From Gammaproteobacteria bacterium (GTDB lineage Bacteria; Pseudomonadota; Gammaproteobacteria; SZUA-152): a stretch of 12,211 nt of DNA. Positions 1 to 6,657 of the stretch are shown one piece after another. Each line of letters starts with the position of its first letter. Position 1 is the first letter of the stretch. The notes below the pieces were generated by a model. That model did not search any database and had not been told where the DNA came from. It saw nothing but the letters and a program-made list of their open reading frames with translations. The translations under genes were made by a program, and so were the position numbers. The stretch covers positions 1-12,211 of the forward strand of contig JAUVNZ010000022.1 in assembly GCA_030599435.1 (NCBI GenBank). The letters run 5' to 3'.

Positions 1-429
1 GATTGGCTGGCGATTTCCAGTGGTTTGTGCTTTTCGTTTTCTAATGTGGTGGTAAGGCGATTGCGCCATTTGTCAGCACCGTTAAAGGCCTCAATTGCCT
101 GGTGGGGGGTCGTAATCGTTGCGGGTGTCTGGTTGTTCTTTGCGCAGATTCCCTGGCCGCAAAATGTATCCTCCGGGGCATGGATGGGAGCATTGCTTCT
201 TGGCGGGGTGGGTATTTTTAGCGCAACGTTGGCGGTGGTTTATGGTGTAGCTCATTTACCCATTCACCGTTCGGCAACCATTTTATTGTTTGAGCTTGTC
301 GTCGGGGCGATAACGTCACAATGGCTTACCGATGAAATTGTGACAACCATGGAATGGTTTGGTGGTGGTTTGATAGTCCTGGCGGCGTATTTGTCAGTCA
401 GAGCGGGACATCACGAGAAGCCAGCATAA
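1..429 (+). CDS. EamA/DMT-family transporter, C-terminal part (5' end outside window)
   Basis: The reading frame is open from base 1, so this is the end of a longer inner-membrane protein of the drug/metabolite transporter superfamily. About 142 residues are visible, roughly the second EamA domain. It opens with DWLAISSGLCFSFSNVVVRR, the usual start of an EamA repeat. Several hydrophobic helices follow (WWGVVIVAGVWLFF, GALLLGGVGIFSATLAVVYGVA), then the typical final segment ATILLFELVVGAITSQWLTDE and a last helix, GGGLIVLAAYLSV. Such proteins usually export small metabolites or amino acids; the substrate cannot be told from this fragment. The TTG at base 25 is an internal codon, not a start. 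It ends 24 bp from the stop of a convergent small gene. Family assignment is fairly secure. Confidence 0.8.
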   Translation, partial: DWLAISSGLCFSFSNVVVRRLRHLSAPLKASIAWWGVVIVAGVWLFFAQIPWPQNVSSGAWMGALLLGGVGIFSATLAVVYGVAHLPIHRSATILLFELVVGAITSQWLTDEIVTTMEWFGGGLIVLAAYLSVRAGHHEKPA

Positions 430-453
430 GAAGTTGAGACTGCCAGCGATGTT

Positions 454-696
454 TTAGTCGCGAATGGTGATATCCGGGTCCATATTAATCCGGCCATCTT
501 TTTCAAGAAGGCCTATTTTTTTTCCATCATCACTGACTAATATAATAATTGGATCCTGAAAAACTGGCCTACGGATAAATTTGAGACTCCAGCCAAAGCT
601 TTCTATCTGGTGAAGCATCTGCGTTTGTTCCGGGGTGAGCCAGTCATCCAGATTGTCCGGAATGGCCTGCTGCCCTGAGCGTTTGTCATTTTCCAT
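454..696 (-). CDS. Small conserved-looking protein of unknown function, 80 aa
   Basis: I do not recognise a named family with certainty. The protein is soluble and acidic, with no signal peptide or membrane helix. Its pattern is DDWLTPEQTQMLHQIESFGW, then LKFIRRPVFQDPIIILVSDD, then a GLLEKDGRI strand. It resembles short gammaproteobacterial hypothetical proteins with a 'GW.L.F.RRP.FQ.P' core, but that is from memory. The start is well supported: an AGGGA Shine-Dalgarno (minus strand, bases 704-708) sits 7 nt before the ATG. It is convergent with the transporter gene and divergent from the VOC gene, with 83 bp between the two starts. It is probably a real gene; function unknown. Confidence 0.72.
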   Translation of the reverse strand: MENDKRSGQQAIPDNLDDWLTPEQTQMLHQIESFGWSLKFIRRPVFQDPIIILVSDDGKKIGLLEKDGRINMDPDITIRD

Positions 697-720
697 CTAC
701 AAATCCCTGATCTTAAAGAT

Positions 721-749
721 TTAACATCACAGTCTATATATCATACATT
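721..749 (+). promoter_or_regulatory. Candidate sigma70 promoter for the VOC gene
   Basis: TTAACA at 721-726 (five of six to TTGACA) is followed, after exactly 17 nt, by TACATT at 744-749. It lies in the 83-bp divergent gap, 30 nt before the VOC start codon. The region is AT-rich, so chance matches are likely. Confidence 0.35.
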
Positions 750-779
750 GGGTTATATGTGTGATTAGGGGGTTTAAAA

Positions 780-1148
780 ATGATCCATACGATTGCCCAC
801 GTGAGTCTTCTGGTGTCAGATACTGAGCGTGCCTTGATATTTTATCGTGATGTACTGGGATTATCGGTTGATTCCAGTCGGCCTGATCTGGGTTTTCCCG
901 GGGTATGGTTGAATGTGGGTGAGCAGCAAATCCACTTATTGGAGTTGCCTAATCCAGATCTGACCGAGGGACGACCAGAGCACGGAGGCCGCGATCGTCA
1001 TACCGCTTTCAATATTTCTGATATTGAGAGCCTAATTAAGTTGCTAAAGGAAAACGCGATTGAGTACACGCGCAGTCATTCAGGAAGGAACGCTTTGTTT
1101 TGTCGAGATCCAGATGGCAATGCGTTGGAGTTTATTGAGAGTGTGTAA
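780..1148 (+). CDS. VOC-family (glyoxalase/dioxygenase fold) metalloprotein, 122 aa
   Basis: This is a single-chain vicinal-oxygen-chelate protein with two beta-alpha-beta-beta-beta modules. The first runs from HVSLLVSDTERALIFYRDVLGL (about residues 7-28) through WLNVGEQQIHLLEL. The second runs from RHTAFNIS (about residue 73) to FCRDPDGNALEFIE at the C-terminus. Likely metal ligands are His7, His52 or Glu55, His74 and Glu117, the normal VOC positions, so the site looks intact. At about 120 aa it has the usual length. Members include glyoxalase I, fosfomycin-resistance enzymes and extradiol dioxygenases; the sequence does not decide which, so only the fold and metal site are claimed. The start is fixed by AGGGGG at 767-772, 7 nt before the ATG. 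A palindromic intergenic element follows directly. Confidence 0.85.
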   Translation: MIHTIAHVSLLVSDTERALIFYRDVLGLSVDSSRPDLGFPGVWLNVGEQQIHLLELPNPDLTEGRPEHGGRDRHTAFNISDIESLIKLLKENAIEYTRSHSGRNALFCRDPDGNALEFIESV

Positions 1149-1240
1149 CTGTGAATGACTGCTATATACTGAAGGCGGACATTGAATTAGATTTAATAAT
1201 CTGCAACCAGGAACCCAAAGCAGACGTTCAGTAATGATTG
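1149..1240. repeat. Palindrome-rich intergenic element, copy A
   Basis: The gap after the VOC gene contains inverted arms. GAATGACTGCT at 1151-1161 faces GGCGGACATTGAA at 1172-1184 (imperfect) and also AAAGCAGACGTTCAGT at 1215-1230. Between them, AGATT at 1187-1191 and AATCT at 1196-1200 form a small hairpin. The arms match those of the element at 3873-3960, so this is an interspersed repeat rather than a one-off terminator. I recall similar AATGTCTGCTTT / CCCAAAGCAGACATT palindromes being common between genes in gammaproteobacteria, but cannot verify that here. It could act as a transcript end for the VOC gene and for the convergent gene at 1281-1790. Confidence 0.6.
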
Positions 1241-1280
1241 GGTCAATAGGCGCGAAATTTAATATGCCCTGGTTAAACAA

Positions 1281-1790
1281 TTATTTAGTCTGCTGTAATA
1301 ATCCCTGTACTAACAATCTGCCCTGTGTGCTATTCCATTCACGCGCACCCAACACCCGCCCCGCGAAACGGCCATCACGCCCAATGAGATAGGTTGTGGG
1401 CAGTGCCATGACTTCGTATTGCTTCCACATCATCATCACGCCACCGAACAGGTCGTCGGTAAAACTGTAACCAGCAGTAATATTTAGCATGCGCATTTCC
1501 ATGCTGGTGGGTACCGCCATAAACAGGCCGGCTGCTGGCATGCCCAGCAGACTATCGCCATTAACGGAACTGGTGCCATCGCGTAGGCCATCCATGCTCA
1601 TAACCATGGGACTAATTTTGACGCGATATTCATGGGTCTCTGGAACACCGCCACCGGGTATATTCATCGGCATGTTACCGCCGCATTTACCACAACACAG
1701 GCCAACATAAGCCTGTACGCTGCCAGTCACTAGACTTAATGCTGCTAGTGAAATACCCATCACCCACTGTTTTCTTCTATTATGGCTCAT
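1281..1790 (-). CDS. Exported chimeric protein: OMP-like N-terminus fused to TlpA-like thioredoxin C-terminus, 169 aa
   Basis: Residues 1-27 form a Sec signal peptide (positive start, hydrophobic core, VQA before the likely cut). The mature part begins YVGLCCGKCGGNMPMNIPGG and continues with a Met-rich segment (ISPMVMSMDGLRDGTSSVNG, VPTSMEMRMLNITAGYSF, TDDLFGGVMMMW). This resembles the N-terminus of outer-membrane transporter-like proteins of the phenol-degradation MetA-like group. From about residue 125 it changes abruptly to YEVMALPTTYLIGRDGRFAG followed by RVLGAREWNS, the cis-Pro loop and last strands of a TlpA/ResA thioredoxin. The Trx CXXC region and most of the beta barrel are missing. 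The simplest reading is an in-frame deletion joining two neighbouring genes near base 1415-1427. The Trx part cannot be a normal redox enzyme. The start has an AGGGA Shine-Dalgarno 6-7 nt upstream. It may be a relic or a new small periplasmic protein; a misassembly is the alternative. Confidence 0.62.
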   Translation of the reverse strand: MSHNRRKQWVMGISLAALSLVTGSVQAYVGLCCGKCGGNMPMNIPGGGVPETHEYRVKISPMVMSMDGLRDGTSSVNGDSLLGMPAAGLFMAVPTSMEMRMLNITAGYSFTDDLFGGVMMMWKQYEVMALPTTYLIGRDGRFAGRVLGAREWNSTQGRLLVQGLLQQTK

Positions 1791-1910
1791 GACAATCCCT
1801 CACATTTATTACTGATAATGTTAATGTTAAGGAGAGGCTAGCGCACACTTGATAATCCAGGTATGTGACATGTTGTTGCAGGGCACGGGGAAAATTCACC
1901 AATGCCGGGT

Positions 1911-1925
1911 GCGACAAAATGCCGC
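1911..1925 (+). promoter_or_regulatory. RegR/PrrA-box-like site upstream of regB
   Basis: GCGAC-AAAAT-GCCGC is an inverted pair of GCGRC-type half-sites. Compared with the RegR box as I recall it (GNGRCRTTNNGNCGC), it matches every specified position except the two central T's. It lies about 20 bp upstream of the predicted regB -35 element, and also upstream of the divergent exported chimera gene. This suggests autoregulation by the linked RegA protein; it is a pattern match only. Confidence 0.4.
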
Positions 1926-1945
1926 ATCTGGTAAAAAAATCCTGG

Positions 1946-1974
1946 CTGACACCGACAGCTCATTGACTGATAAT
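1946..1974 (+). promoter_or_regulatory. Predicted sigma70 promoter of regBA
   Basis: CTGACA (1946-1951) and GATAAT (1969-1974) are separated by exactly 17 nt, and each matches five of six consensus bases. Transcription would begin near 1981. That excludes the in-frame ATG at 1973 as the translation start and favours 2006 or 2027. Confidence 0.5.
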
Positions 1975-2005
1975 GGTGTTTGGCCAAAGGGTTATACTCA
2001 GCTAT

Positions 2006-3316
2006 ATGCTAAACACCAACGACATCATGCGACCCAGCGATATCAATAAACATAGTAACAACACAACACAGCGTAACCTGCGACGCCTGGTGTTGTTCCG
2101 TAGTATTAGTATCGCGGTGCAAATGTTTTTCATCTTTGTGGCCCTATGGTGGCTGGCTTTGCCGCTGCCTGTTGGGCCACTAGCGACTATTCTTTTTGTC
2201 CATATCCTGTGGAACGGGTTCACCGCCTGGCGCGCACAACAAACCCGACCGGTAAGCGATGGTGAATTTTTTCTGCAATTGCTAACTGATGTGCTGGCGC
2301 TCAGTGGTGTGCTTTATTTTGCTGGTGGCGCCACGAACCCATTCGTGGGTCTTTACCTGTTACCACTGATGATTGCCGCCACGGTGTTGCCCAGGCATTT
2401 TGTGTGGAGTATGGCGGGCATAACTGTTGCTTGCGACTCCTTACTTATGTATGTCTACCAGCCATTGGTATTAGGTAGCCACATGAATCATGACAATGGT
2501 TTTAGTCAACATGTGTTTGGTATGTGGTTTGGTTTTGTTTTTAGCGCGGGCTTAATTGCCCACTTCGTTACTAATATGGCGCAAACCCTGCGCCAACATG
2601 ACAGGGAGCTGGCCGCAGCTCGCGAGAAAACTCTACACGATGAAAGTTTGGTAGCATTAGGTACTCTGGCTGCTGGCGCCGCCCATGAACTTGGCACCCC
2701 ACTGAATACCATGGCCATCGTCACCGATGAACTAAAACAGGATTATCCGCCGCAAAAAAATGCCGAACTTAATGAACAGCTAACACTGATTAGCGAACAA
2801 GTTGATCGTTGCAAAGAAGCCCTGTCTGTAATTTCTGCCTCTGCCGGTGAATTGCGTGCCGATGCCGGCGAAGCATTGCCGGTAGACCGCTATTTGCAAA
2901 AACTATTGGAGCAATGGCAAACAGAACGATCGGAAGTCGACTTACATCAGGCGATCAGTGGTACACAACCCGCGCCGCAACTGGTGGTAGACCGCGCCCT
3001 CGATCAGGCCATCACCAATATTCTTAATAATGCCGCCGATGCTTCACCGGAGTGGGTGGCTATCAATGCCGAGTGGACGGAACAGAAGCTTGTTCTGGAT
3101 ATTCGTGATCATGGATCAGGGCTTAGCGCAGATGCTGAGGCCCACGCCGGAAAGAGCCTGTATAGCGACAAGGAACATGGTCTGGGTCTGGGGCTCTTCC
3201 TGGCTCATTCGGTTATTAATCGTTTGGGGGGTGAAGTGCGATTGTTTAACGATAAACAAGGTTGTTGTACTCGCATCAGTTTACCCTTACTGGAAGGCAA
3301 GATTCATGAATACTAA
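2006..3316 (+). CDS. regB: RegB/PrrB/RoxS-type redox-sensing histidine kinase
   Basis: This is an inner-membrane sensor kinase of the RegB family, which reads quinone/respiratory redox state and phosphorylates RegA. With a start at 2006 it has 436 residues. About six hydrophobic helices span residues 28-190. The family quinone-binding motif GGATNPF lies at about 107-113. The H-box AAHELGTPL carries phospho-acceptor His227. Cys269, in SEQVDRCKEAL, sits where RegB has its redox-active cysteine. The ATPase domain shows ILNNAADAS, DHGSG (about 368) and GLGLGL (about 392). All key residues are present, so it should be active. The start is uncertain: ATGs occur at 1973, 2006 and 2027, none with a good ribosome site, and the predicted promoter makes 1973 unlikely. 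It overlaps the regulator gene by 11 bp. Pseudomonas homologues are called RoxS. Confidence 0.88.
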   Translation: MLNTNDIMRPSDINKHSNNTTQRNLRRLVLFRSISIAVQMFFIFVALWWLALPLPVGPLATILFVHILWNGFTAWRAQQTRPVSDGEFFLQLLTDVLALSGVLYFAGGATNPFVGLYLLPLMIAATVLPRHFVWSMAGITVACDSLLMYVYQPLVLGSHMNHDNGFSQHVFGMWFGFVFSAGLIAHFVTNMAQTLRQHDRELAAAREKTLHDESLVALGTLAAGAAHELGTPLNTMAIVTDELKQDYPPQKNAELNEQLTLISEQVDRCKEALSVISASAGELRADAGEALPVDRYLQKLLEQWQTERSEVDLHQAISGTQPAPQLVVDRALDQAITNILNNAADASPEWVAINAEWTEQKLVLDIRDHGSGLSADAEAHAGKSLYSDKEHGLGLGLFLAHSVINRLGGEVRLFNDKQGCCTRISLPLLEGKIHEY

Positions 3317-3854
3317 TACTGGGGATAAAAAGACACTACTGTTGGTAGATGACGATGCCACCTTCTGTCGCGTTCTTGCGAAGGCGTTAGAAAAGCGTAA
3401 CTTCGATGTCTTTACTGCCACTGAGCTGGCCATTGGGCTGGAACTGGCTGCCGATCACCGCCCTGACTACGCGATTATCGACTTACGCATCGGTCACGAA
3501 TCTGGCCTGGAACTGGTGGAAAAACTTCACGCGCAGAATCCAGACCTACGCATGTTGATGCTCACCGGTTATGCTAGCATTTCCACCGCCGTGGAGGCCA
3601 TCAAACTGGGCGCTGTGCATTACCTCACCAAGCCCGCCATGGTGGAGGATATTATTAATGCCCTGAAACGCGACACTGGCAACGCCGCCGTACCCCCAGC
3701 TGAAAATCCTATCTCGGTAAAGCGCCTGGAATGGGAACATCTGCAAAAGGTACTTATGGAACATGATGGTAATATTTCTGCCGCTGCCAGAGCACTGAAT
3801 ATGCATCGCCGCACCTTGCAACGTAAATTAGCCAAGCGGCCGGTAAAGGATTAA
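3306..3854 (+). CDS. regA: RegA/PrrA/RoxR-type response regulator
   Basis: This 182-residue DNA-binding regulator is the partner of the upstream kinase. The receiver domain (about 10-125) has the acidic pocket Asp15-Asp17, phospho-acceptor Asp59 (AIIDLRIG), Thr87 (MLTGYAS) and Lys109 (LTKPA). A short proline-containing linker leads to a Fis-type helix-turn-helix (about 140-178: GNISAAARALNMHRRTLQRK). NMHRRTLQRKL is highly characteristic of RegA/PrrA/ActR. Length matches the family (about 180). The true start is the ATG at 3306: it has GGAAGG at 3292-3297, 8 nt upstream, and leaves the normal N-terminus MNTNTGDKKTLLLVDDD. The frame is open back to 3030 inside regB, but that is an artefact. In other bacteria this pair controls respiration, carbon and nitrogen fixation and terminal oxidases; its targets here are unknown. 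It ends at a palindromic repeat. Confidence 0.92.
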   Translation: MNTNTGDKKTLLLVDDDATFCRVLAKALEKRNFDVFTATELAIGLELAADHRPDYAIIDLRIGHESGLELVEKLHAQNPDLRMLMLTGYASISTAVEAIKLGAVHYLTKPAMVEDIINALKRDTGNAAVPPAENPISVKRLEWEHLQKVLMEHDGNISAAARALNMHRRTLQRKLAKRPVKD

Positions 3855-3872
3855 GCGGTCAATAAGTGATGA

Positions 3873-3960
3873 ACAGTGAATGTCTGCTCTTACCCATTTT
3901 CGCGTAGTTGATTGATTTTTTTGAATGACCACTATCGCTGCAAAGCAGGCATTCAGTGAT
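3873..3960. repeat. Palindrome-rich intergenic element, copy B
   Basis: The 110-bp gap between convergent regA and glnD is mostly an inverted repeat. CAGTGAATGTCTGCT at 3874-3888 pairs with AGCAGGCATTCAGTG at 3944-3958 (13 of 15 positions complementary). A nested half, GAATGACCACT at about 3923-3933, can also pair with the right arm. A T7 run lies in the loop. The arms share the GAATGNCTGCT / AGCAGNCNTTC motif with the element at 1149-1240. Its position suggests it may also serve as a bidirectional transcription terminator. It resembles REP/MITE-like non-coding elements; no transposase is present. Confidence 0.65.
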
Positions 3961-3964
3961 TAAT

Positions 3965-6613
3965 TTATTCGTCTAAAAGACGGGCGACCGTTTCTTTTAA
4001 ACAAATTTGTGTATCTTTATTTAAAGGTAGATTATTTCTATCTGTAACGAAGAAAATATCTTCTGCGCGCTCACCAAATGTGGCAATTTTAGCATTTTGT
4101 AATAATACTTCACACTCTATTAAACCTCTTGATATGCGCGCTAATAAGCCGGGCCTGTCACCAGCAACTACTTCCATTTCAGTACGATTGTTGTTTGTGT
4201 CATCGCGAAATATTATTCTAGTTTCGATAGGGAAGTGTTTAAGCTGACGAGTAAGATTAGAAACTTGATTTGGCAACTCTTCAGGATGACTTAATAATTT
4301 TTTAAGTGTATTTGAAATTTCTTTCTGTTGATCATGGGCAGTGATTGTTTGTCCGTCACGATCCAGAACAAGAAAAGTATCAAGCGCATAACCATCATTT
4401 GTTGTGATGATTCTGGCGTCAATAACATCCAAACCTAATTTTTCTATAATTGCTGTTATAGTGGCGAAAATATAATTAACATCTTTCGTATAAACAAAAA
4501 TTTCTGTTCCGCCTCGGTGAGTTTTACCTCTAATCAAAATCAGTGGTTCTTTATTGTCACCATGGTTGATAATTGCCTGAGTATGCCAGGCAATTTCGTC
4601 TGGCGAATGCCGTAAAAAATATTCATTACCCAGCCTGTCCCATTGGTGCTCCATTTCTTTGGCATCAAGCTTGATATCTTCCAGTATGCTTGCAGATTTT
4701 TTTCGTGTATTTGCAACAAGGATTTCCTGGTCGATGGGATTATTTAAGCCGTGACGAAGTGTTCGTTTAGTTGCGTGGTATAGCTCGGCAAGCAGGGAAT
4801 CTTTCCATGAGTTCCACAGGTCGGGGCTGGTGGCACGTATATCGGCCACGGTTAGTAAATATATAAAATCCAGCCGCTCCCGATTGCCGACCAGTTTTGA
4901 AAATTCAGAAATAACCTCAGGGTCACTGATATCTTTGCGCTGAGCAGTCATAGACATTATTAGATGGTTTTCTATTAACCATTTAATGGTATCTGTGTCA
5001 TGTTCACTTATATTGTGTTCTCGACAGAATTCGACAGCATTTACTGCTCCTAATTCAGAATGATTGCCACCACGACCTTTGGCGATATCATGGAAAAAGC
5101 CAGCTATCGTTAGAACTTCCTGGTTTTTAATGGTTTGTATGATGCGACTACAAAGTGGAAATTCATCGGCAAACTCGGGCACGGTGAAACGGCGCAGGTT
5201 GCGTACTACAAACATGGTGTGTTCATCCACAGTATAAACGTGAAATAAATCATGTTGCATTTGGCCGACAATATTTTCGAAGACGGGTAGATAGGCGGCA
5301 AGTACACCATACCGATTCATTCGTCTTAGTTCGTGCGTAAGACCTGTTCCCTGTCGAAATAAATCGATAAACAATTCGTGGCAACGTGCATCGTGACGAA
5401 AATCATCATTTATCAGGTGGCGGTTATTACGAATGAGGCGAATTGTGTTTGCGCTGACCCCACGTAACTCAGGATTTCTTGCCATGATGACAAAGATCTC
5501 CAGTAATGCCGAGGGTCTTTCGGTGAAGATGTCAGTATGCTTTGCTTCCAAAATCCCATGGCGGGACTGAAAGCGTTCATTTATGTTGTTGGGTTCGCTG
5601 TCATCATCTGCGTAGAGTATTTTTTCTTCGAATATGTAAAGAAGCATTTCATTAAGACGAGACAGTTCCATGACTGTTCGGTAGTAGTCTTTCATGAATT
5701 GTTCTACGGCGAGCTTATGTTTCTGGTCTTGATAACCAAATTGATTGGCTATAGCTCGTTGATGATCGAATAACAAACGGTCTTCACGACGATTGGTGAG
5801 AATGTGTAAAGCGAAACGAATTTTCCAGAGGAAGTTCTGGGCTTCAATAAGTTCTTTGTATTCATTTTCGGTTAGAAACCCGTGCCCAACTAATTCATGT
5901 AAGGTTTCTGCGCCAAAATGGCGTTTAGCTACCCAGCCAATGACTTGAAGATCACGCAAGCCTCCCGGGTTTTCTTTTATATTAGGCTCAAGGTTGTAAG
6001 CAGAATCATTAAAACGTTGATATCTGGCTATTTGTTCTTCGCGTTTGGCTCGAAAAAAATCGAAACCTGGCCATATGTGCTCTGGACTAACGGCTTCTTT
6101 CATTTTTTTAAATAGATTTTCAGGACCGGTAAGTTGGCGTGCCTCCATTAGATTGGTGGCAACAGTAATGTCAGCTTTAGCCTGTTCCGTGCAATCATTC
6201 AGAGTGCGAACGCTGTGGCCAACTTCTAACCCCATGTCCCACAGGAACAATAAAAATTTCTCAATATTTTCCGCGTGATTTTCTGTGTCTTGAATATCAG
6301 TGGTAAGAATAAGTAAATCTATGTCTGAAGCTGGATGTAACTCGCCACGGCCATATCCACCCACTGCGACCAGCGCAATGTCAGATTCATTTTTATTAAA
6401 AAGCTTATGCCATGCTCGAAGTAAAAGGTGATCTACCACTGTTGCTCGCTCTGCAACAAGTTTTTCAACGGCAATACCGTTTTCAAATTGGGTTTTGATG
6501 ATTTCGCTGGCTGATTGGAGCTGTTCGCGAAACAGTGATAATGGGTTATCAGTGCTTGAAATTTCTTCGTCAAAGCACTGCCAGTCAACGCTGGTTTCAT
6601 CTGTTGGCGACAT
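3965..6613 (-). CDS. glnD: Bifunctional [protein-PII] uridylyltransferase / uridylyl-removing enzyme
   Basis: This cytosolic nitrogen sensor uridylylates PII proteins (GlnB/GlnK) when glutamine is low and removes UMP when it is high. It has 882 residues (E. coli about 890). The nucleotidyltransferase domain has GGYGRGELHPASDIDLLIL at about 85-103, with catalytic Asp97 and Asp99. It is followed by the GlnD linker domain (NPGGLRDLQ at about 215-223). The HD hydrolase domain spans about 460-600, with His508-Asp509 in GFFHDIAKGRGGNHSE. Two ACT domains that bind glutamine end the protein: about 703-760 (TEIFVYTKDVNYIFATIT) and about 811-880 (TEMEVVAGDRPGLLARIS). All domains are intact. AGGA lies about 9 nt upstream of the start. 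It begins 44 bp after map and is probably cotranscribed with it. It is strikingly AT-rich compared with regBA. Confidence 0.97.
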   Translation of the reverse strand: MSPTDETSVDWQCFDEEISSTDNPLSLFREQLQSASEIIKTQFENGIAVEKLVAERATVVDHLLLRAWHKLFNKNESDIALVAVGGYGRGELHPASDIDLLILTTDIQDTENHAENIEKFLLFLWDMGLEVGHSVRTLNDCTEQAKADITVATNLMEARQLTGPENLFKKMKEAVSPEHIWPGFDFFRAKREEQIARYQRFNDSAYNLEPNIKENPGGLRDLQVIGWVAKRHFGAETLHELVGHGFLTENEYKELIEAQNFLWKIRFALHILTNRREDRLLFDHQRAIANQFGYQDQKHKLAVEQFMKDYYRTVMELSRLNEMLLYIFEEKILYADDDSEPNNINERFQSRHGILEAKHTDIFTERPSALLEIFVIMARNPELRGVSANTIRLIRNNRHLINDDFRHDARCHELFIDLFRQGTGLTHELRRMNRYGVLAAYLPVFENIVGQMQHDLFHVYTVDEHTMFVVRNLRRFTVPEFADEFPLCSRIIQTIKNQEVLTIAGFFHDIAKGRGGNHSELGAVNAVEFCREHNISEHDTDTIKWLIENHLIMSMTAQRKDISDPEVISEFSKLVGNRERLDFIYLLTVADIRATSPDLWNSWKDSLLAELYHATKRTLRHGLNNPIDQEILVANTRKKSASILEDIKLDAKEMEHQWDRLGNEYFLRHSPDEIAWHTQAIINHGDNKEPLILIRGKTHRGGTEIFVYTKDVNYIFATITAIIEKLGLDVIDARIITTNDGYALDTFLVLDRDGQTITAHDQQKEISNTLKKLLSHPEELPNQVSNLTRQLKHFPIETRIIFRDDTNNNRTEMEVVAGDRPGLLARISRGLIECEVLLQNAKIATFGERAEDIFFVTDRNNLPLNKDTQICLKETVARLLDE

Positions 6614-6657
6614 TAATAAATCCTGGATTAAGTAAGGCTTTGTATTCGAAGTGTTGT

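Noticed and set aside
1973..2005. Upstream ATG at 1973 as the regB start
   Set aside because: It overlaps the predicted -10 element, has no ribosome site, and adds 11 residues not needed by the family; 2006 or 2027 is more plausible.
1849..2049. Short plus-strand open frame upstream of regB
   Set aside because: It starts without a ribosome site, spans the predicted regB promoter, and its product has no protein-like features.
3030..3305. Long N-terminal extension of the response regulator
   Set aside because: The open frame lies inside regB in another frame; the receiver domain begins right after the ATG at 3306, which has a good ribosome site.
1281..3854. A new defence or toxin-antitoxin system in the accessory block
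   Set aside because: The two-component pair has clear RegBA signatures and the fused exported protein has no toxin, nuclease or antitoxin features.
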